Part shown: piece after piece, positions 13,488 to 25,510 of the stretch | Layout of the letters: every line of letters begins with the position of its first letter | Numbering within the stretch: the first letter of the stretch is position 1 | Origin: Paramacrobiotus richtersi | Taxonomy: Eukaryota > Tardigrada > Eutardigrada > Parachela > Macrobiotidae | DNA length: 26,430 nt | Direction of reading: 5' to 3' | Assembly: GCA_034698045.1 (NCBI GenBank) | Contig: JAQGAU010000546.1 | Location: 1 to 26,430 of the forward strand | The notes under the pieces: model-generated | What the model saw: the letters and a program-made list of their open reading frames with translations, nothing else | Told to the model about the DNA's origin: nothing | The model's database searches: none | Program-made: the position numbers and the translations under genes

Positions 13488-15630
13488 CTGCAGAAGAAAA
13501 ATTATTTTACAACACATTTGTATGCACGTAATTGGGAAAAACTCTCCAAGAGTATGAATGAAAAAGTTGGTGTCATATAGCACATCAAGTGGAGTCACCA
13601 ACACATGCATTATCATACAATTAGCCTTTAGGTAACCCGCTCTAATGGCATGATTTCAGAAACATCTCTTAGCTATAGCTATCAGTTGTAAGACTGCAAG
13701 GCTGTCAAAGTTCTTCAGACCCAGTAAATCCTCGTAAGTAGCTGTTGCGGGTTCTTCGTGGGCAAATGTGTGCAACATAAAACATTTGGAAACATGCATG
13801 AAGTTCGTGAAGTTCATTCTTTTTTTCGGCTCCTAATGATCACCTTACTGTTCTGGGTCATTACTAGTATCTGTACAACATAATGACGTTAATCTATCAC
13901 TTGCGCAGCTATAGTGTTATTATTCTATTGGGCATCAGCTCGCGTCACGGAGGTGTGTTGCACAGTTGCGTGCCTGGTTCTTATGCATACTGAAAAATTG
14001 GTAATTCGGTATGTTTGTTCGTGTTCAAGAGATGTCATGACAATACCCATCTCCGTATACGTGTACATATTGATGTACTGTGCTCCCTGAACTGCCTGCT
14101 AACGCACGTGATCATCTACAGGAGGACATTCTGACGCTCCAAGAAAACATTAATGTGGTGTTAATTACAAAATGGTCAAAGGTCATCTGCGGAAAGGTAA
14201 TGCTAAACAGTGAATTTGGATATTTGACTGCATGAAGGTTTGATACAGCATGTTTCGATACAGTACTATTCCAGCAGCAAAACAAGGATGTCTACTGATC
14301 TGTAGTCGTTGACAAGCTGTCATTAGTCGATGCAGCTGCAAGGACCGCAGATGCCAAATGTCTTCGGTAGTAAGATATAATGTAACTAGGCGAGAACTTC
14401 ACATTTGTTTATGGCGATGATGTGTAGGTGGATGCCTTTGAGACCTGACGAGGAAAGGTCACGGTAACTCGTACTCACTAAACGGGTTCATGAGTACGAC
14501 GTACATCTTGCGGGAGTATGCGGCATTACAGAAAAAAGATATAAGAAGTGGAAAGTCGGGTTAACATGAGCTAAATACCCATGAGAACTCGAAACGGTGG
14601 CAAGTCAAAAAGATGGAGAAGGAGAATGTCAGATCTTTCCCAACTAAACGAAAACTTTACAATTCTGAACATCAGTCGGATAATAACAATATTTTTTGGT
14701 TTTTGCTCACAGTCAGTACAACAGCACAAGCAGCATGGTAAAACTTATAGTTAGCAGGACATCGGTACAATGCCTCTAATAATAACTAATATGATCTGTT
14801 TTGTTTGCAATGATATTCTGTTATATATCTGCATATCAAGGTGAGAAGCACAGGAAGCGCTGATGTGGCAGCAGAAGCCGTTTCTTGTACAAATATCATG
14901 CTGGTAATGGCGGAAAATGTAGCAACTTACCCTTGTATCCGAGTTTATAGATCGTAAGGGTTGCAAGATTATTAAGATTTTGAGTATATTCTGACTTACG
15001 TACTAGCAAGAGGCATCTCTCCGCCTTTGCTTGCTCGAGTAGAAGATACATCCAACACTGCAATGATATAAAAGAAAGCGGTTTAATTTCGTCGTCCATG
15101 GAAACTACCTCAATTCCTATCGACTACAGCATAATTCATATTTATCAGGCTCTGGTCGAATAAGCAGAACTATCCGGCAAAATATTCCGGTCGTACTTTA
15201 TGCATCAAGAATCCAGAAACTGTATTAACTGTATAGCACATAATTCTTTTTCGATTATTTTTGCACAACCGGTCATGCTCAGTCTGCCATAGGTTATAAA
15301 CTTCTTTCGTTGTGATTTCATTCATTTTGTACCTAGAAAGCGAGTTTCAGAGTCTTGCAAACTAACCGAAGCGCCAGACATGACGACTTCCGCACTCCCG
15401 GCAGAAATTTCCTAAAAAGTTTCATATTCTGTAATCGCTTTACGGTACATATCGCGCCGTTGTATGTCTACCTGTGTTGATTGTAACTGGTTGACGACAA
15501 ACCGGTTCAGAGAAAAGTATCCTGCAGAGGTTTTCACCGTTATTTCGCAATATCTACCGTCGATTGCGAATGCTTGCATACTAACATTTATTTCGGTTTG
15601 CTCAGGAAAGTCTGGGAATCCAGTGTCAGA
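13488..15630. other. Intergenic stretch with weak exon candidates
   Basis: No gene can be supported. Two exon-like pieces are worth noting. At 14122-14196 (+), 75 nt sit between CTACAG and GTAATG and read EDILTLQENINVV... At 15000-15099 (-), an ATG-initiated block MDDEIKPLSFISLQCWMYLL... ends at an ideal GTAAGT donor. Neither connects to neighbours that I can recognise. The last ~250 bp are presumably the promoter and 5' UTR of the first Kazal gene. Confidence 0.4.
15000..15099 (-). CDS. Possible first exon of an unknown minus-strand gene
   Basis: The block has an ATG at 15099-15097, 33 open codons and a GTAAGT donor immediately after, in phase 1. An internal TTTATATCATTGCAG could instead be an acceptor, making the true exon shorter. 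No family recognised; it may be chance. Confidence 0.2.
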
Positions 15631-17294
15631 ATGGCTCTCCGGCTGTTTCTACTAATGCTAGCACTGAGTTACAGTTTGGCGCTCGGTAAGTGCAAGTGAT
15701 TACATACTACAGGAAACGATCGAGTTTTATCGTTGCAAGTTTTCTTTACTCTAGTACGCTGTGCAACAAGTAAGAATGACTGCCGCTGTCTGTCTAATGG
15801 CACTTATCAAGATCCGGATGATGCTCTGGCTCATGTGTGTGGAGCAAATAGCCAGTCGTATCTGGACCCTTGCTGGGCGAAATGTGGAGGTAAACAAGAC
15901 TTTTGACTGTTTGTTGTAGTGCAGACGTAGAAAACTTTCATTTGTAATTTTAATAACTGTAGTTTATCCGTTGCGGAATGCTGTTTAAAATATATGCATG
16001 CTTACAAAATATCAGACTTACTGCATTTAAAGAAAGGGAATGTTCTTACCCCATTCCATTACCGTATTGTGCATTTAGGGATCGTTCCAGCGTATTATGG
16101 AAACTGCACCAGCAAAGTGAAACTTGGCGTCAGTTGCAAAAAATGTACTGATGTCTACGACCCCGTGTGTGGTACGGACGGTGTTAATTATCACAATCCG
16201 TGTTTCTCTGCTTGTGCAGGTATGTAATAGTCTGACAAATTATTTCTGCGGCTTTTAATTCCCAATAGGTAACATTGTTAGCGTACGTATCTTTAATTCT
16301 ACACAAAACTGATGAAAAGCGCAGAAATTTTCCTTGAGCTTTCAAGAAGCGTTTTTTATGCAAATTTTAGGAGCGGAAATCGTCACGTATGGATTGTGTT
16401 CGAAGCAGAAAAATTCAGATACCAAGTGCGTTTGTCCGAAGAAAGGCACAAGCTCCGCCGTTGTATGCGGTGCAGATGAGGAAACATACGGCAACGAGTG
16501 CTATGCAAAGTGCAAAGGTACTATAACCAATATAAATGTGAAAAATGTTGGGCAGTTCATCCTTGTCTAGTGGTTAACGTACGTACGCGCAGGGATTCGC
16601 AAAAATCAGTTCGAATGTTTATTCAGGGACTACAGTAAGAAGCAAGGGCCGGTGCCCTTTCCCAGGCGTATCGTGCAACTGCACTTTGGATGGGGAAAAT
16701 GTCTGCGCTGCAGGAGCGGGTATCGACAACACGACAGCGATACGCGACTACGACAATCTATGTTTCGCTGCTTGTGCAAGTAAGGTTTCTCGTACTAACA
16801 GAATGGCTCCACACTGCCCCGCTGTACGCTTGCATTTAAACACAGCAACGAAGTAACAACAACAAGAAATCAAACAGAGTATGGCTACAAATTAGGAGGA
16901 CTCTACTATGTACATTTACACGATACAAGATCAGTTGTTATCATAAGCAGAATAAAGTCTACAGAAAAAGTAGCCACAGGATCTATACTTCTATACATTA
17001 CAGAAGCAAAACCCGTGCATTATGGATACTGTCTCGGAGTGGGACGATTGATTACCAACAACTGGATGCGATGGGCGTCTTTTGCCCAGTGCGGTGAAGA
17101 TGGGAAGGAGTATGCGAACATGTGCCAAGCACAGTGTCAAAGTATGCGTTCTTTGTGCGCATCGTACTGTACTGTGCTGCACATAGAGCACCATATATCT
17201 GTTACTAATATTTTCTTTTTCTTTTGCAGATGTGAAGATTAAAGGACAGAAGCCTCCGAATTCCGAATGTGTGAAGGCGTCCAAGAAGCAGTAA
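15631..17294 (+). CDS. Secreted multi-Kazal serine protease inhibitor, copy 1 (277 aa, 7 exons)
   Basis: Exons 15631-15685, 15755-15889, 16079-16219, 16371-16517, 16627-16779, 17004-17141 and 17230-17294 sum to 834 nt, with every intron in phase 1. Exon 1 encodes a signal peptide (MALRLFLLMLALSYSLAL). The clearest Kazal core is in exon 3: DPVCGTDGVNYHNPCFSAC. Exons 2, 4, 5 and 6 carry variants (HVCGAN...PCWAKC, VVCGADEETY...ECYAKC, LCFAAC, QCGEDGKEYANMCQAQC). Each has the C-x3-C of non-classical arthropod Kazal inhibitors, and the sixth cysteine comes from the start of the next exon (YGNC, YGLC, KGRC, YGYC, NSEC). That gives five domains; the fifth has only four cysteines. A basic tail (KASKKQ) ends the protein. 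Role inferred from the family: extracellular inhibition of serine proteases. Copy 2 lies 1.7 kb downstream. Confidence 0.9.
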
Positions 17295-18954
17295 ACAAAT
17301 GGATGCATATAATAACTCGATTATCTAGATCGTTTGAAAGTCAAGCTGTGTCTTGAAATTCTTTCTGTGCATAGAAGTACTCGAAATTTCGCTGTGTGCG
17401 GCCAGTACAAGCGTACAGACACAATTACACTGGGGGATAAAAGTTCGCAACTTCATGAAACTTGAGATTCGAATATCTGGTGCCGAAGCATTTGTTGTGT
17501 ACCGATCTGCAGAACTTTGATCTTTGCAAGACATATTTTGCCACCCGGTATAAACCGTAACAAACTCATAGACTGTATGCTTCTGCTTCTACTGCTCACA
17601 AAAATTCGACGTTGGGATGACCGTTTTTATAAAAGTGAGCCGGCAGTTAACGTCACCGAAATTCGACGTCAGAATCTGTGTGTAAAACTGCGCGAAGTCC
17701 ACAAAGCTGTTTGTTGTTGTTGTCATTTTCTAACCCGTCACAAATGTACCAACGATCCTTGAAATGAGAAAAGGTGGCCCCAGTTGGATCGTGCATGTCG
17801 TATGTAGAGTAACGGCTTAACGCTTTATAGCGTAGCCGGCCATTGCCGCGTCATCGTATGTTTGGTCTTGCTTTTTGAATCTGATCTTTCTCCCTAAACC
17901 GTCAGCAACATTTTGAAGAATTTCCAGAGCTCGCCACACAGGTAACAGATCTATTCTATGTGATCGAGAATGTTAGATTCACTCACTGCTATAGGTAAAC
18001 TGCCTGCCGTATGTAAATCCTTTCTTTATTAACAAGGTATTCCAGCCATTTCGCTACTATGTGCCACGTCGTTTTTTAAGTGTACGGTAGGCTTCGAATT
18101 CAATTTGGTGTACAAACTTTATCCGCCATATGTATGCAATGCCTAGGCCCTAGGGTATATTGTTGAAGAATATGTTGTTCAGTTAGAGATGTTAGCTGAA
18201 GACTTCTCTACAGGGACACATATCGATCCAACTTGCAAAGCCCACACTGCAAATAAATCCCTTTATTCTTCAAAAGTGTTTGCATATAGCATGCAATTTT
18301 GTTAATAAAGGAAAGATTTACATAGCGAATGCAGTTTAATTATAAGAGTGGGTGTATCTAACATTCTTGATCACATAGAAAAAATGGTTATCAGAGACAG
18401 AACTATCGTGTGTGGTTGATATTCAAGGGTTAGCAAGGTGACCGCATACGTAGCTCCGAAGGCGATTCGTATTTATGTTAAAACTTATCCAGGGTACTTA
18501 AATTGGTAATGAAATCATCTCTCCAGCCGGTTAGTAGGCAGCACCATACCAAGTATCATATCCAGAGAAACCAGTTGCACAACATTTGCAGTATAACGTT
18601 TCTAGAACCAGTCATACTCATATTCCATCCAGCAATGGTACTAAATTTTACCCGTCAACAATTACGCATTTCGCACCTGGAAAATGAACCCCAGATTCTT
18701 ATAGGTAAACCAACCGCACTGCATATACCAGTCGACTAAACTAATCGTGCAACGTGCCGCACATCCGTGTGCGTTATTATGAAACAAAATAAATTAAACC
18801 GGTTCAGAAAGAAAGTTGTTTTGGAAGTGGTTTCCGTGCCTTGTTCCGTCGCTATTAATTTTCAGGATAAATACCGCGGATGTGACTATTTACTTACAGT
18901 ACATTGATTTTTTTCTCCGTTTTTAACGAAACAGCCGTCTGCGTCCAGTGTGAA
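17295..18954. other. Intergenic region between the two Kazal genes
   Basis: About 1.66 kb with nothing I can identify. Open frames at 17517-17762 (82 codons) and 18503-18739 (79 codons), both +, lack recognisable domains and are not repeated beside the second Kazal gene. No clear AATAAA lies close behind the first Kazal stop. Confidence 0.5.
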
Positions 18955-20852
18955 ATGGTCCCTCGATTGCCTGTTTTGGTGGCGGTACTGAGCTGTAGCT
19001 TTGCTCTTGGTAAGTGCGAAACATTAATATTACCATATATGTGAATCTAGGCGATGAAATCACTATATTTTTCCAATTCTCGCTCAAACACGCTGTTCAT
19101 TGTGTGACGGGATGTATTTAAAACAGTACGTTGTGCGACCGATAAAAAGGATGACTGCAAATGCCTGTTGAGTGCTAATTACCAAGACCCAGAAGATGCA
19201 CTGACCCACGTCTGTGGAGCAGATGGTCAATCCTACCTGGATCCGTGCTGGGCAAAATGCAGAGGTATTAAAGAAAACTGTACTGCGAAATATTCCAGTA
19301 AATGCGCAACTACATATGCACAAATACATACTAGAATGCGTTTGTTAATTTGGATTGTTTATTAATTGATACAACATAATAATACGGTCACAACCAATGT
19401 AACGAGCGCAAGTATCTGTACGACTACATACAGATTCGATTATAATACTATTACACACATACGATAATAATATATATATTATTATCTTTGCATTATTGTG
19501 AAAAACTGCTCAGTGGCGCTGAATTGATGTCTTAGTAGCGACAGCTAGTTCTATATAAACTAAACACAAGACTTACCTGTACACTGTAGTTTTGCAATTG
19601 TCCGCTGCGGAATGTAGTTATGGATGCCTACAGAGAACAAGATTCAATCATGAACAGTAGATGTTTATCCAAGTTACTAATATCATACTATATTGTTTAT
19701 TTAGGAACCATTCCAGCTTACTATGGAAACTGCACCAATAAAGTGAAACTTGGCGTCAGTTGCAAAAAATGTACTGATGTCTACGACCCCGTGTGCGGTA
19801 CTGACGGAGTTAATTATCCCAGTCCATGTTTCTCTGCTTGTGCAGGTATGCAACTGGTGGAAGAAATAGGAACTGGGATATAGCAACCCTGCTCGAGAGT
19901 TACATGTGTTTTTTTCTCCAAATCTGGAAGTTTTTGTTTGTGAATATTCAGGAGTGGAAATCGTCAGCTATGGACCTTGCTATAACCAGAAAAATCCGGA
20001 AACGAAGTGCAAGTGTCCAAAAAAAGACTCTGCCGCCACCGAAGTGTGCGGTGCCGATGGGGAAACATATGCCACCGAGTGCTATGCAAAATGCAAAGGT
20101 GCTATATTATTCTGTATAACCAAAATTAACGCACAATTAGGACTGGCTGCACTCATTATCGTACACCAACTAACATGCGCAGAAATCGCGGAAGTAAAGG
20201 TTGTTTGGATTCGTTTCAGGGACAACCGTAAAAAGCCAGGGACGGTGTCCTTTCCCAAAGATATCCTGCAACTGCACGTCTGGAGGAAAAGCCGTCTGCG
20301 CTGTAGGAGCGGGTTACAAGAACATCACAATAATCAACGACTACAGTAATCTGTGTTTCGCTGCTTGCGCTAGTAAGTGTCTCGGAACTGTAACGATTTT
20401 TAAAAAAAAAACAGCGTGATTAGCAGCGTAAAACAGCAATTATGAAAGGACTTTAGATCAGATTAGAAAGTTCAGAATCTACTCAGAGCAAGGTGTTTTC
20501 GCAAGGCTTTCTAAGAACGATTTATAAGCACAACAAGCCATCTGGGAGAAAGGGTTAAAAGTGTCTACCTGCAGAAGCGAAACCCGTGCATTATGGTCTA
20601 TGTCTCGGAGTGGGACGGTTCGTTACCAATAACTGGATGCGGTGGGCGTCTTTTACCCAGTGCGGTGAAGATGGGAAGGAGTATGCGAACATGTGCCAAG
20701 CACAGTGTCAAAGTACGCACTGATTTCGGCCGCATCGTCGCCCATTCATCAGTTGTACGAATACAGTGTTAATGATTTTCTTTGCAGATGTGAAGGTCAC
20801 AGGCATGAAGCTCGGGAATTCCGAATGCGGGGAAACGCCAAAGAAGCAGTGA
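18955..20852 (+). CDS. Secreted multi-Kazal serine protease inhibitor, copy 2 (278 aa, 7 exons)
   Basis: Tandem paralogue of 15631-17294 with the same exon plan: 18955-19009, 19127-19264, 19705-19845, 19952-20098, 20220-20372, 20575-20712, 20788-20852. The sum is 837 nt, all introns are in phase 1, and exon lengths are identical except that exon 2 is one codon longer. Exon 1 is a signal peptide (MVPRLPVLVAVLSCSFAL). Cores include HVCGADGQSYLDPCWAKC, DPVCGTDGVNYPSPCFSAC and EVCGADGETYATECYAKC. As in copy 1, the sixth cysteine of each domain is encoded after the intron, and the fifth domain lacks its first two cysteines. Protein changes fall mainly between cysteines, including near the expected reactive loops, so target specificity may differ. 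Intron 2 holds a perfect 24-bp AT palindrome. AATAAA at 21064 is a likely poly(A) signal. Confidence 0.9.
19463..19486. repeat. Perfect 24-bp AT palindrome in intron 2 of Kazal copy 2
   Basis: GATAATAATATA followed directly by its reverse complement. This is probably a simple-sequence by-product in an AT-rich intron. Confidence 0.7.
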
Positions 20853-21902
20853 ACCGGTGGACATGTATGGACGTACAGTGCCTTGTGAGAGCACTTTTTA
20901 ATTTTAATTAACCGCCAAAATCTGAATGACCAGAACAATTCAGTTGATTGGATCTATTGCTTAATGTATGACGTTCAGATTTGTTATTCTGTAACGGTCT
21001 GCATACCGGCCCATACAACGCGGTTACCAAAATGGTAAAGGTCAACTGACAACCGTAGAATTCAATAAAAAGTCGAATTACGAAAGTGTTTTGTGCGTCG
21101 CGGTATGTTGCATGCAAGTATTTAAATCCGGCGAATTAATCCGGAGCAGAAAGTCACATTCGGCCACATATAACGAAAGCTTCGACATTCTTGCCACAGA
21201 AATACTTAAAGCGTCATAAATTAGCAAGAAGCACTTCCGCTGGGCCCTTGTGGTACTGGGTATCCGTTAAATCTCCTGATGTGTTTCATCACATTAATAT
21301 CCAGGAATCTGCTTGATGTACAGTGTTTAATATGCATGTGTTGATTGTAGATCTTGCATCCGGTTCCCGCTTTTTGCTGTAAAACACACTATAACATCAC
21401 TTGTAAGGTAAGAAGATAAAAAACTTGCCCCACGCTAGATGGCACAGTACCGTGGCACGGCTGGCACGAGATGGTCAAGACCAACTGAACAATTTCCACG
21501 CTGAATTTCAAGGTCTAAACACTGGAACATAAAAGAAATAGATCGACTTTCTCCAGTCCTTAAATACAATTACTTATACCAGGTGCTTGTTATGCATACG
21601 AGTTACGAGTACACGTCGTGTACTACATGAAGAAAATTCAAGAAATTCTCGGAAGAATGTGACCGTCTGTGTAATGCTGCCGCCCCTCGTCGTCAGATTC
21701 GTATTCGCGGAGCGCCTTTTTCATGTAGAATCATGTTCCATCTTGTTCTTGTCATGTTTGGAATCAGTATCAATCATGCTGATTGCATCAGTTGCAAAAA
21801 GTCTGCACAGACGTCTTTTACTTTTACGGTTTTACCCAGATCTAGCCAGTAAATTTCCACAAAATTTGATATATTATTACATCGATCCGGTCTGCCAAAC
21901 GT
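20853..21902. other. 3' flank of Kazal copy 2, duplicated near 25510-26210
   Basis: Scattered blocks from about 20900 to 21790 reappear in order after the decayed third Kazal copy. Examples are AAATCTGAATGACC against AAATCTAAATGACC, the TTTTTGCTGT block near 21372, and ATTCGCGGAGC...CTTTTTCATG near 21702. A 39-codon frame at 21733-21852 starts with a leader-like MFHLVLVMFGISINHA but is not kept in the other copy, so I do not call it a gene. Confidence 0.55.
21064..21069 (+). terminator. Likely poly(A) signal of Kazal copy 2
   Basis: AATAAA about 210 bp after the stop codon, the first such hexamer downstream on this strand. Confidence 0.45.
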
Positions 21903-24432
21903 ATGGACATGGAGAAACTCGAACAGCAGTCTCTGCAACAACCGAACGGATCTGCTAGCGTAAGAGTGCCCAACAAGTTCTTCGCAGTTTCTGTCATTGT
22001 TTGGTGTTTTCTGTCCTTATGCTGTTCCTGTTGCAGGAAGAGAAATTTAGCATGGCAGCAGAACATTCTGACGAAAAACTACGGACCAGTGTCGAGGAAA
22101 TCAAGCTATCCATCGGGAAAACCTTGATCGTGGCTCAGAAGCAGACCCTCATCGAAAACTCACCATACTTCTCTTCACTGCTCCGATTCCATGACGAGAC
22201 CATGAACACTGTGGACATGATCCCCCCGGACAATGTCGATTTGGGGAACTTTTTGGCAGTGCTACACACTCTTTCCAATCGAAGTGTGAAGTTGAATATC
22301 AACGCGTCAAACTTGTGGGACTTCATTGTCCTGTCCAAATATTTCCTGCTGGATCAGATGGAAAATGAGTGTCTAGATGTTCTGCGGGAACTGTTGCCAG
22401 CGTTAGGGATGGACGAACTGTGTGGATTGTGGCGCAGTGGGCATGCGTGTGCGTATGACAAAGTTACGTCGCTGGTTTTGGCTGGGATCTCGCTGAAGAT
22501 TGAAAGTGCCATCCAGTCACGGGAATTTCTGGATTTGACGGTTGCCGAGCTGGTCGCGCTGTTGTCCGACGATGGGTTCTTGCCGCTGATGGAAGTGGAT
22601 GTTTGTTAGGTAAATATGTTTTATGTAGCATGCAATGAACTAGATCGTCTGAATCCAGGTCTTTTGTATGGCGATTTACAGCATTTTTTACTGTAGCACT
22701 GTTGGCCTTCACCTCGTTTATTACGATCTGAAAGTATAACAATAATAACTTTCTGATACTTATTGTGGACTTTGTAAGAATACCCAAAAAACGCATCAGC
22801 AGTGTTTCGATTTAACTGATACTAACGGGGTATCAAAGGAGATGGTCATAATGGTTTTTCCTCAACATTTGGAAACTTGCTCGGGATGATTTGGTTGAAC
22901 AGATTGACACTTACATGTTCACTTTGGAACATTCCACAGTTCACACGGTTCCTTTTTGCAAATTTCAGGCGGTCATCGCGTGGATCGAGCACGATCCAGA
23001 AAACCGGAAGAAGCCATCGATTTTGACAACAGTCTTGGATAAGGTCGTGTGGGAGGCTTCCACGAACGATCTGCTTTCACCTTTTGTCGACCTACGCGGA
23101 AAGCCCGGACAACCACCGGAAAGTGCGAACAAGAGCGAATGTCCCGAGAATCCCAGTAAGGAACGAATCCAACGTTTTGTAAACGTATCAGATTGTAGTG
23201 GTTTTTCCGACAGGCTCCCAGCTGCTGGCTCAAGTGAAATGCGATAGCGGCCTCGTTATTGGGGATTATTTTTACGGTGTGGAGGGCTTGCATAAGTATC
23301 GAGATTTTCATCGAATTAATCTGGCAAACGGGGAACGTACGGCCTGGCAAGAGATTGAACCAGAATACGAGTCCGATGATGAGCCAGCACAGTAAGTCGA
23401 GAATAATAACATTCAGCAAACGCTTTTACTGTCTACGCTTTTACTAGTTGCGGACATCATGTAAAAAACATCCAGTTTTCAAACATTTTGCCTCCGATAA
23501 CTCTTTCACTGTTGGTGTTCGTTGTAGTTTTGAGGTTAACAGGAATGTTCTTTAATAAATATTCGGCAATTTTTGGTAATAAGTAATGGATGAAAAAATT
23601 TATTGAAAAATTAAAAACAGGCTATCAGTTCAATTGTCGTTTTGTATAGTACTCTTTCGTTAATAATGGACTGCAAACTTACTGATGTTTTTTCGAACTG
23701 TGAAAGAACATTGGAAAGCGAAACTCTTTTTGCTCTTTTTACGAAAACACTTATTTGCAATTGCCCAGAAACTGGTCCTGTGGTAATAGTTTTCTTGCAG
23801 CGAGGCAGTCGTGCTTCGTTACACTCCCGGTAAACAACATCGCAGGGTTTTGTTTCTCCGATATGTTCAAATCCGCAAGATTGTGAGTTTGCAGATATCG
23901 CTTTTGTCACATAAAGTTGTCCGGCCGTGATTACATCGGATTCCTGCTGTCATCCTGGATGGACATTAAGTATCAGTATTATGGCATTCTTTTTTCTGAA
24001 TTGGTTAACACGATTACACTGTACGACACGGAGAAAGAAGAATGGATGGACCTTCCGCATTTGCCACTGCCATGCATCGATACCACGATGATTCAGTGTG
24101 GGACGTTCTTGTACGTCGTTGGAGGTAACGCGTACAAGCTGTATGAGGGAGGAAAATGCAACGGTCGTCACTGCTACCGTCTGAATCTGAGCCATCTGCC
24201 TAGTGGTCCGGGTGATAAATTTGAGGGAGAATGGGAGCGAATTGCGGATCTGAATAGTCCTAGGGTTAAACACGGCATCCGAATTGAACAGGGTCGCATT
24301 GTTGTGCATGGAGGTCAAACGGAAACGGAAACAGGAGTGGACGAGGACGGGGACAAGGCATTCGAAGATGCACGCTGGTCCGAGGCGTACGATACGGTTC
24401 TCAACACATGGACGATGTTTAAACCTTCGTAA
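21903..24432 (+). CDS. BTB-BACK-Kelch protein (about 507 aa, 5 exons)
   Basis: Exons 21903-21959, 22037-about 22600, 22969-23155, 23214-23391 and 23895-24432; with these borders the frame is continuous. Order: a short N-terminal exon (MDMEKLEQQSLQQ), a BTB domain in exon 2 (LIVAQKQTLIENSPYFSSLL onward), a BACK domain at the end of exon 2 and in exon 3 (AVIAWIEHDPENRKK), then diverged Kelch repeats (LYDTEKEEWMDLPHLPLPC, TFLYVVGGN, RIVVHGG, YDTVLNTWTMF). Family knowledge: such proteins usually serve as Cullin-3 substrate adaptors or actin-binding proteins in the cytoplasm. The Kelch part seems short of six clear blades. The exon 2 donor is the weak point: the frame meets TAG directly before GTAAAT, so splicing must use GTTTGT at 22601 or GTTAGG nearby. 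The start could instead be ATG 22052. Confidence 0.85.
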
Positions 24433-25158
24433 AGTGCTGAGCGAATGAACATTTGGAACGAGAGGCAGGGACCAAGATATCCTAATTCTTACGCGCTAAT
24501 CCACGGTCTACGTTTCCTGTAATGTGTAGATACCGATCTTGCGTAATATTACGTCTTCATTTATTTCGGTTATTTTCTTACGTATAACGCAGTTGCCGAT
24601 ACATCATACCGCTTATTTTTGAACGAATGTAGTTCTTAATTGCAAAAAAATTATCCAATTGTGCATGGCTGCATTCACACTCATTGTATTGTCGAATGTT
24701 GACCACTACACGTGTAGAGCGTACCAGCCAAGAAGTATGAATAAAAGACTGTGAAAAATTAAGATGGACGAACCATACTTCCAGGGATCGAATTACGCTA
24801 CCAAAAACGGCTTATCTAGCTTCGGCCGTGTAAACTTTCCCATAAATACAGCTTCACAAACCCTTTTAATACGCGGTGTATAAACAGCGCCAAAAAGCGT
24901 TCATTTCACGATGTACCCATTCACAGCGCTCATGGTCTCATCCCTCTCATCGGACGCCACATTCAGCTTAGAGGCTGCCCAGTGGTCGCTTTTCCTTACT
25001 AATATGTCGCGTGGTGTCCATATCCCGCCGTTACAGCCGTCTGATTAGTAGCATCTCTGGATAATTGAAATATCATCAGGACTGGCTATGCTCGAGATTA
25101 TATCGGGTTAATCTATACACAGAATTTGCAGAGCCATATTGCACAAAATTTTAATTTC
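24433..25158. other. Intergenic region after the BTB-Kelch gene
   Basis: AT-rich DNA with no supported gene. AATAAA at 24740-24745 is a possible end signal for the BTB-Kelch transcript. Exons 1-4 of a third Kazal gene, which would be expected here if the copy downstream were complete, are not visible. Confidence 0.5.
24740..24745 (+). terminator. Possible poly(A) signal of the BTB-Kelch gene
   Basis: AATAAA about 310 bp after the stop codon; no closer canonical hexamer seen on the + strand. Confidence 0.4.
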
Positions 25159-25510
25159 GTGAATAACCGTGATAAGCAACTTTGGTGCCTTTTTCCACAG
25201 ATATCCTGCAACTTCCCGTCTGGAGGAAAGTCGTCTTCCTGTAGGAGCGGGTTTCAGAAATGTGACAATAGTAAACGACAGCTACAAGAATCTATGTTTC
25301 GCTCGCTGTGCTAGTAGTTTCTTTTTTGGAATGAATGCGTGCACAGAATGCTAAAGAACGCACTGATTTCGGGAATCCTCGTCGATTCAGCAATTGTACA
25401 AATACAGTGCTTCTTTATCAACGGTCTATTCTTCTTTACATATTTCAAGGTTAAAGGCACGAAGCTCTCGCAATCCAAATGTTAGAGGAAGCGCCCAATA
25501 ACTAGTAAAC
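25159..25510 (+). pseudogene. Decayed third Kazal-inhibitor copy (exons 5 and 7 remnants)
   Basis: 25159-25316 aligns with exon 5 of Kazal copy 2 (shared GATATCCTGCAACT, GTAGGAGCGGGTT and CTATGTTTCGCT-like blocks). It has lost one base relative to the functional exon, which shifts the frame, and the key cysteine spacing is gone. The following 130 bp match intron 6 of copy 2, so exon 6 is missing. A remnant of exon 7 (AAAGGCACGAAGCTC) follows near 25451, ending prematurely. Exons 1-4 are absent. It is closer to copy 2 than to copy 1 and carries copy 2's 3' flank. This is a partial segmental duplication that lost function. Confidence 0.8.

Noticed and set aside
17517-17762. 82-codon frame with a Leu-rich stretch between the Kazal genes
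   Set aside because: No counterpart near Kazal copy 2, no clear leader at its start and no domain; likely chance.
23611-23910. Minus-strand cysteine-containing frame in intron 4 of BTB-Kelch, with AATAAA after its stop
   Set aside because: It has no ATG, starts inside exon 5 on the other strand, and shows no acceptor. The region is AT-rich, so the hexamer is weak evidence.
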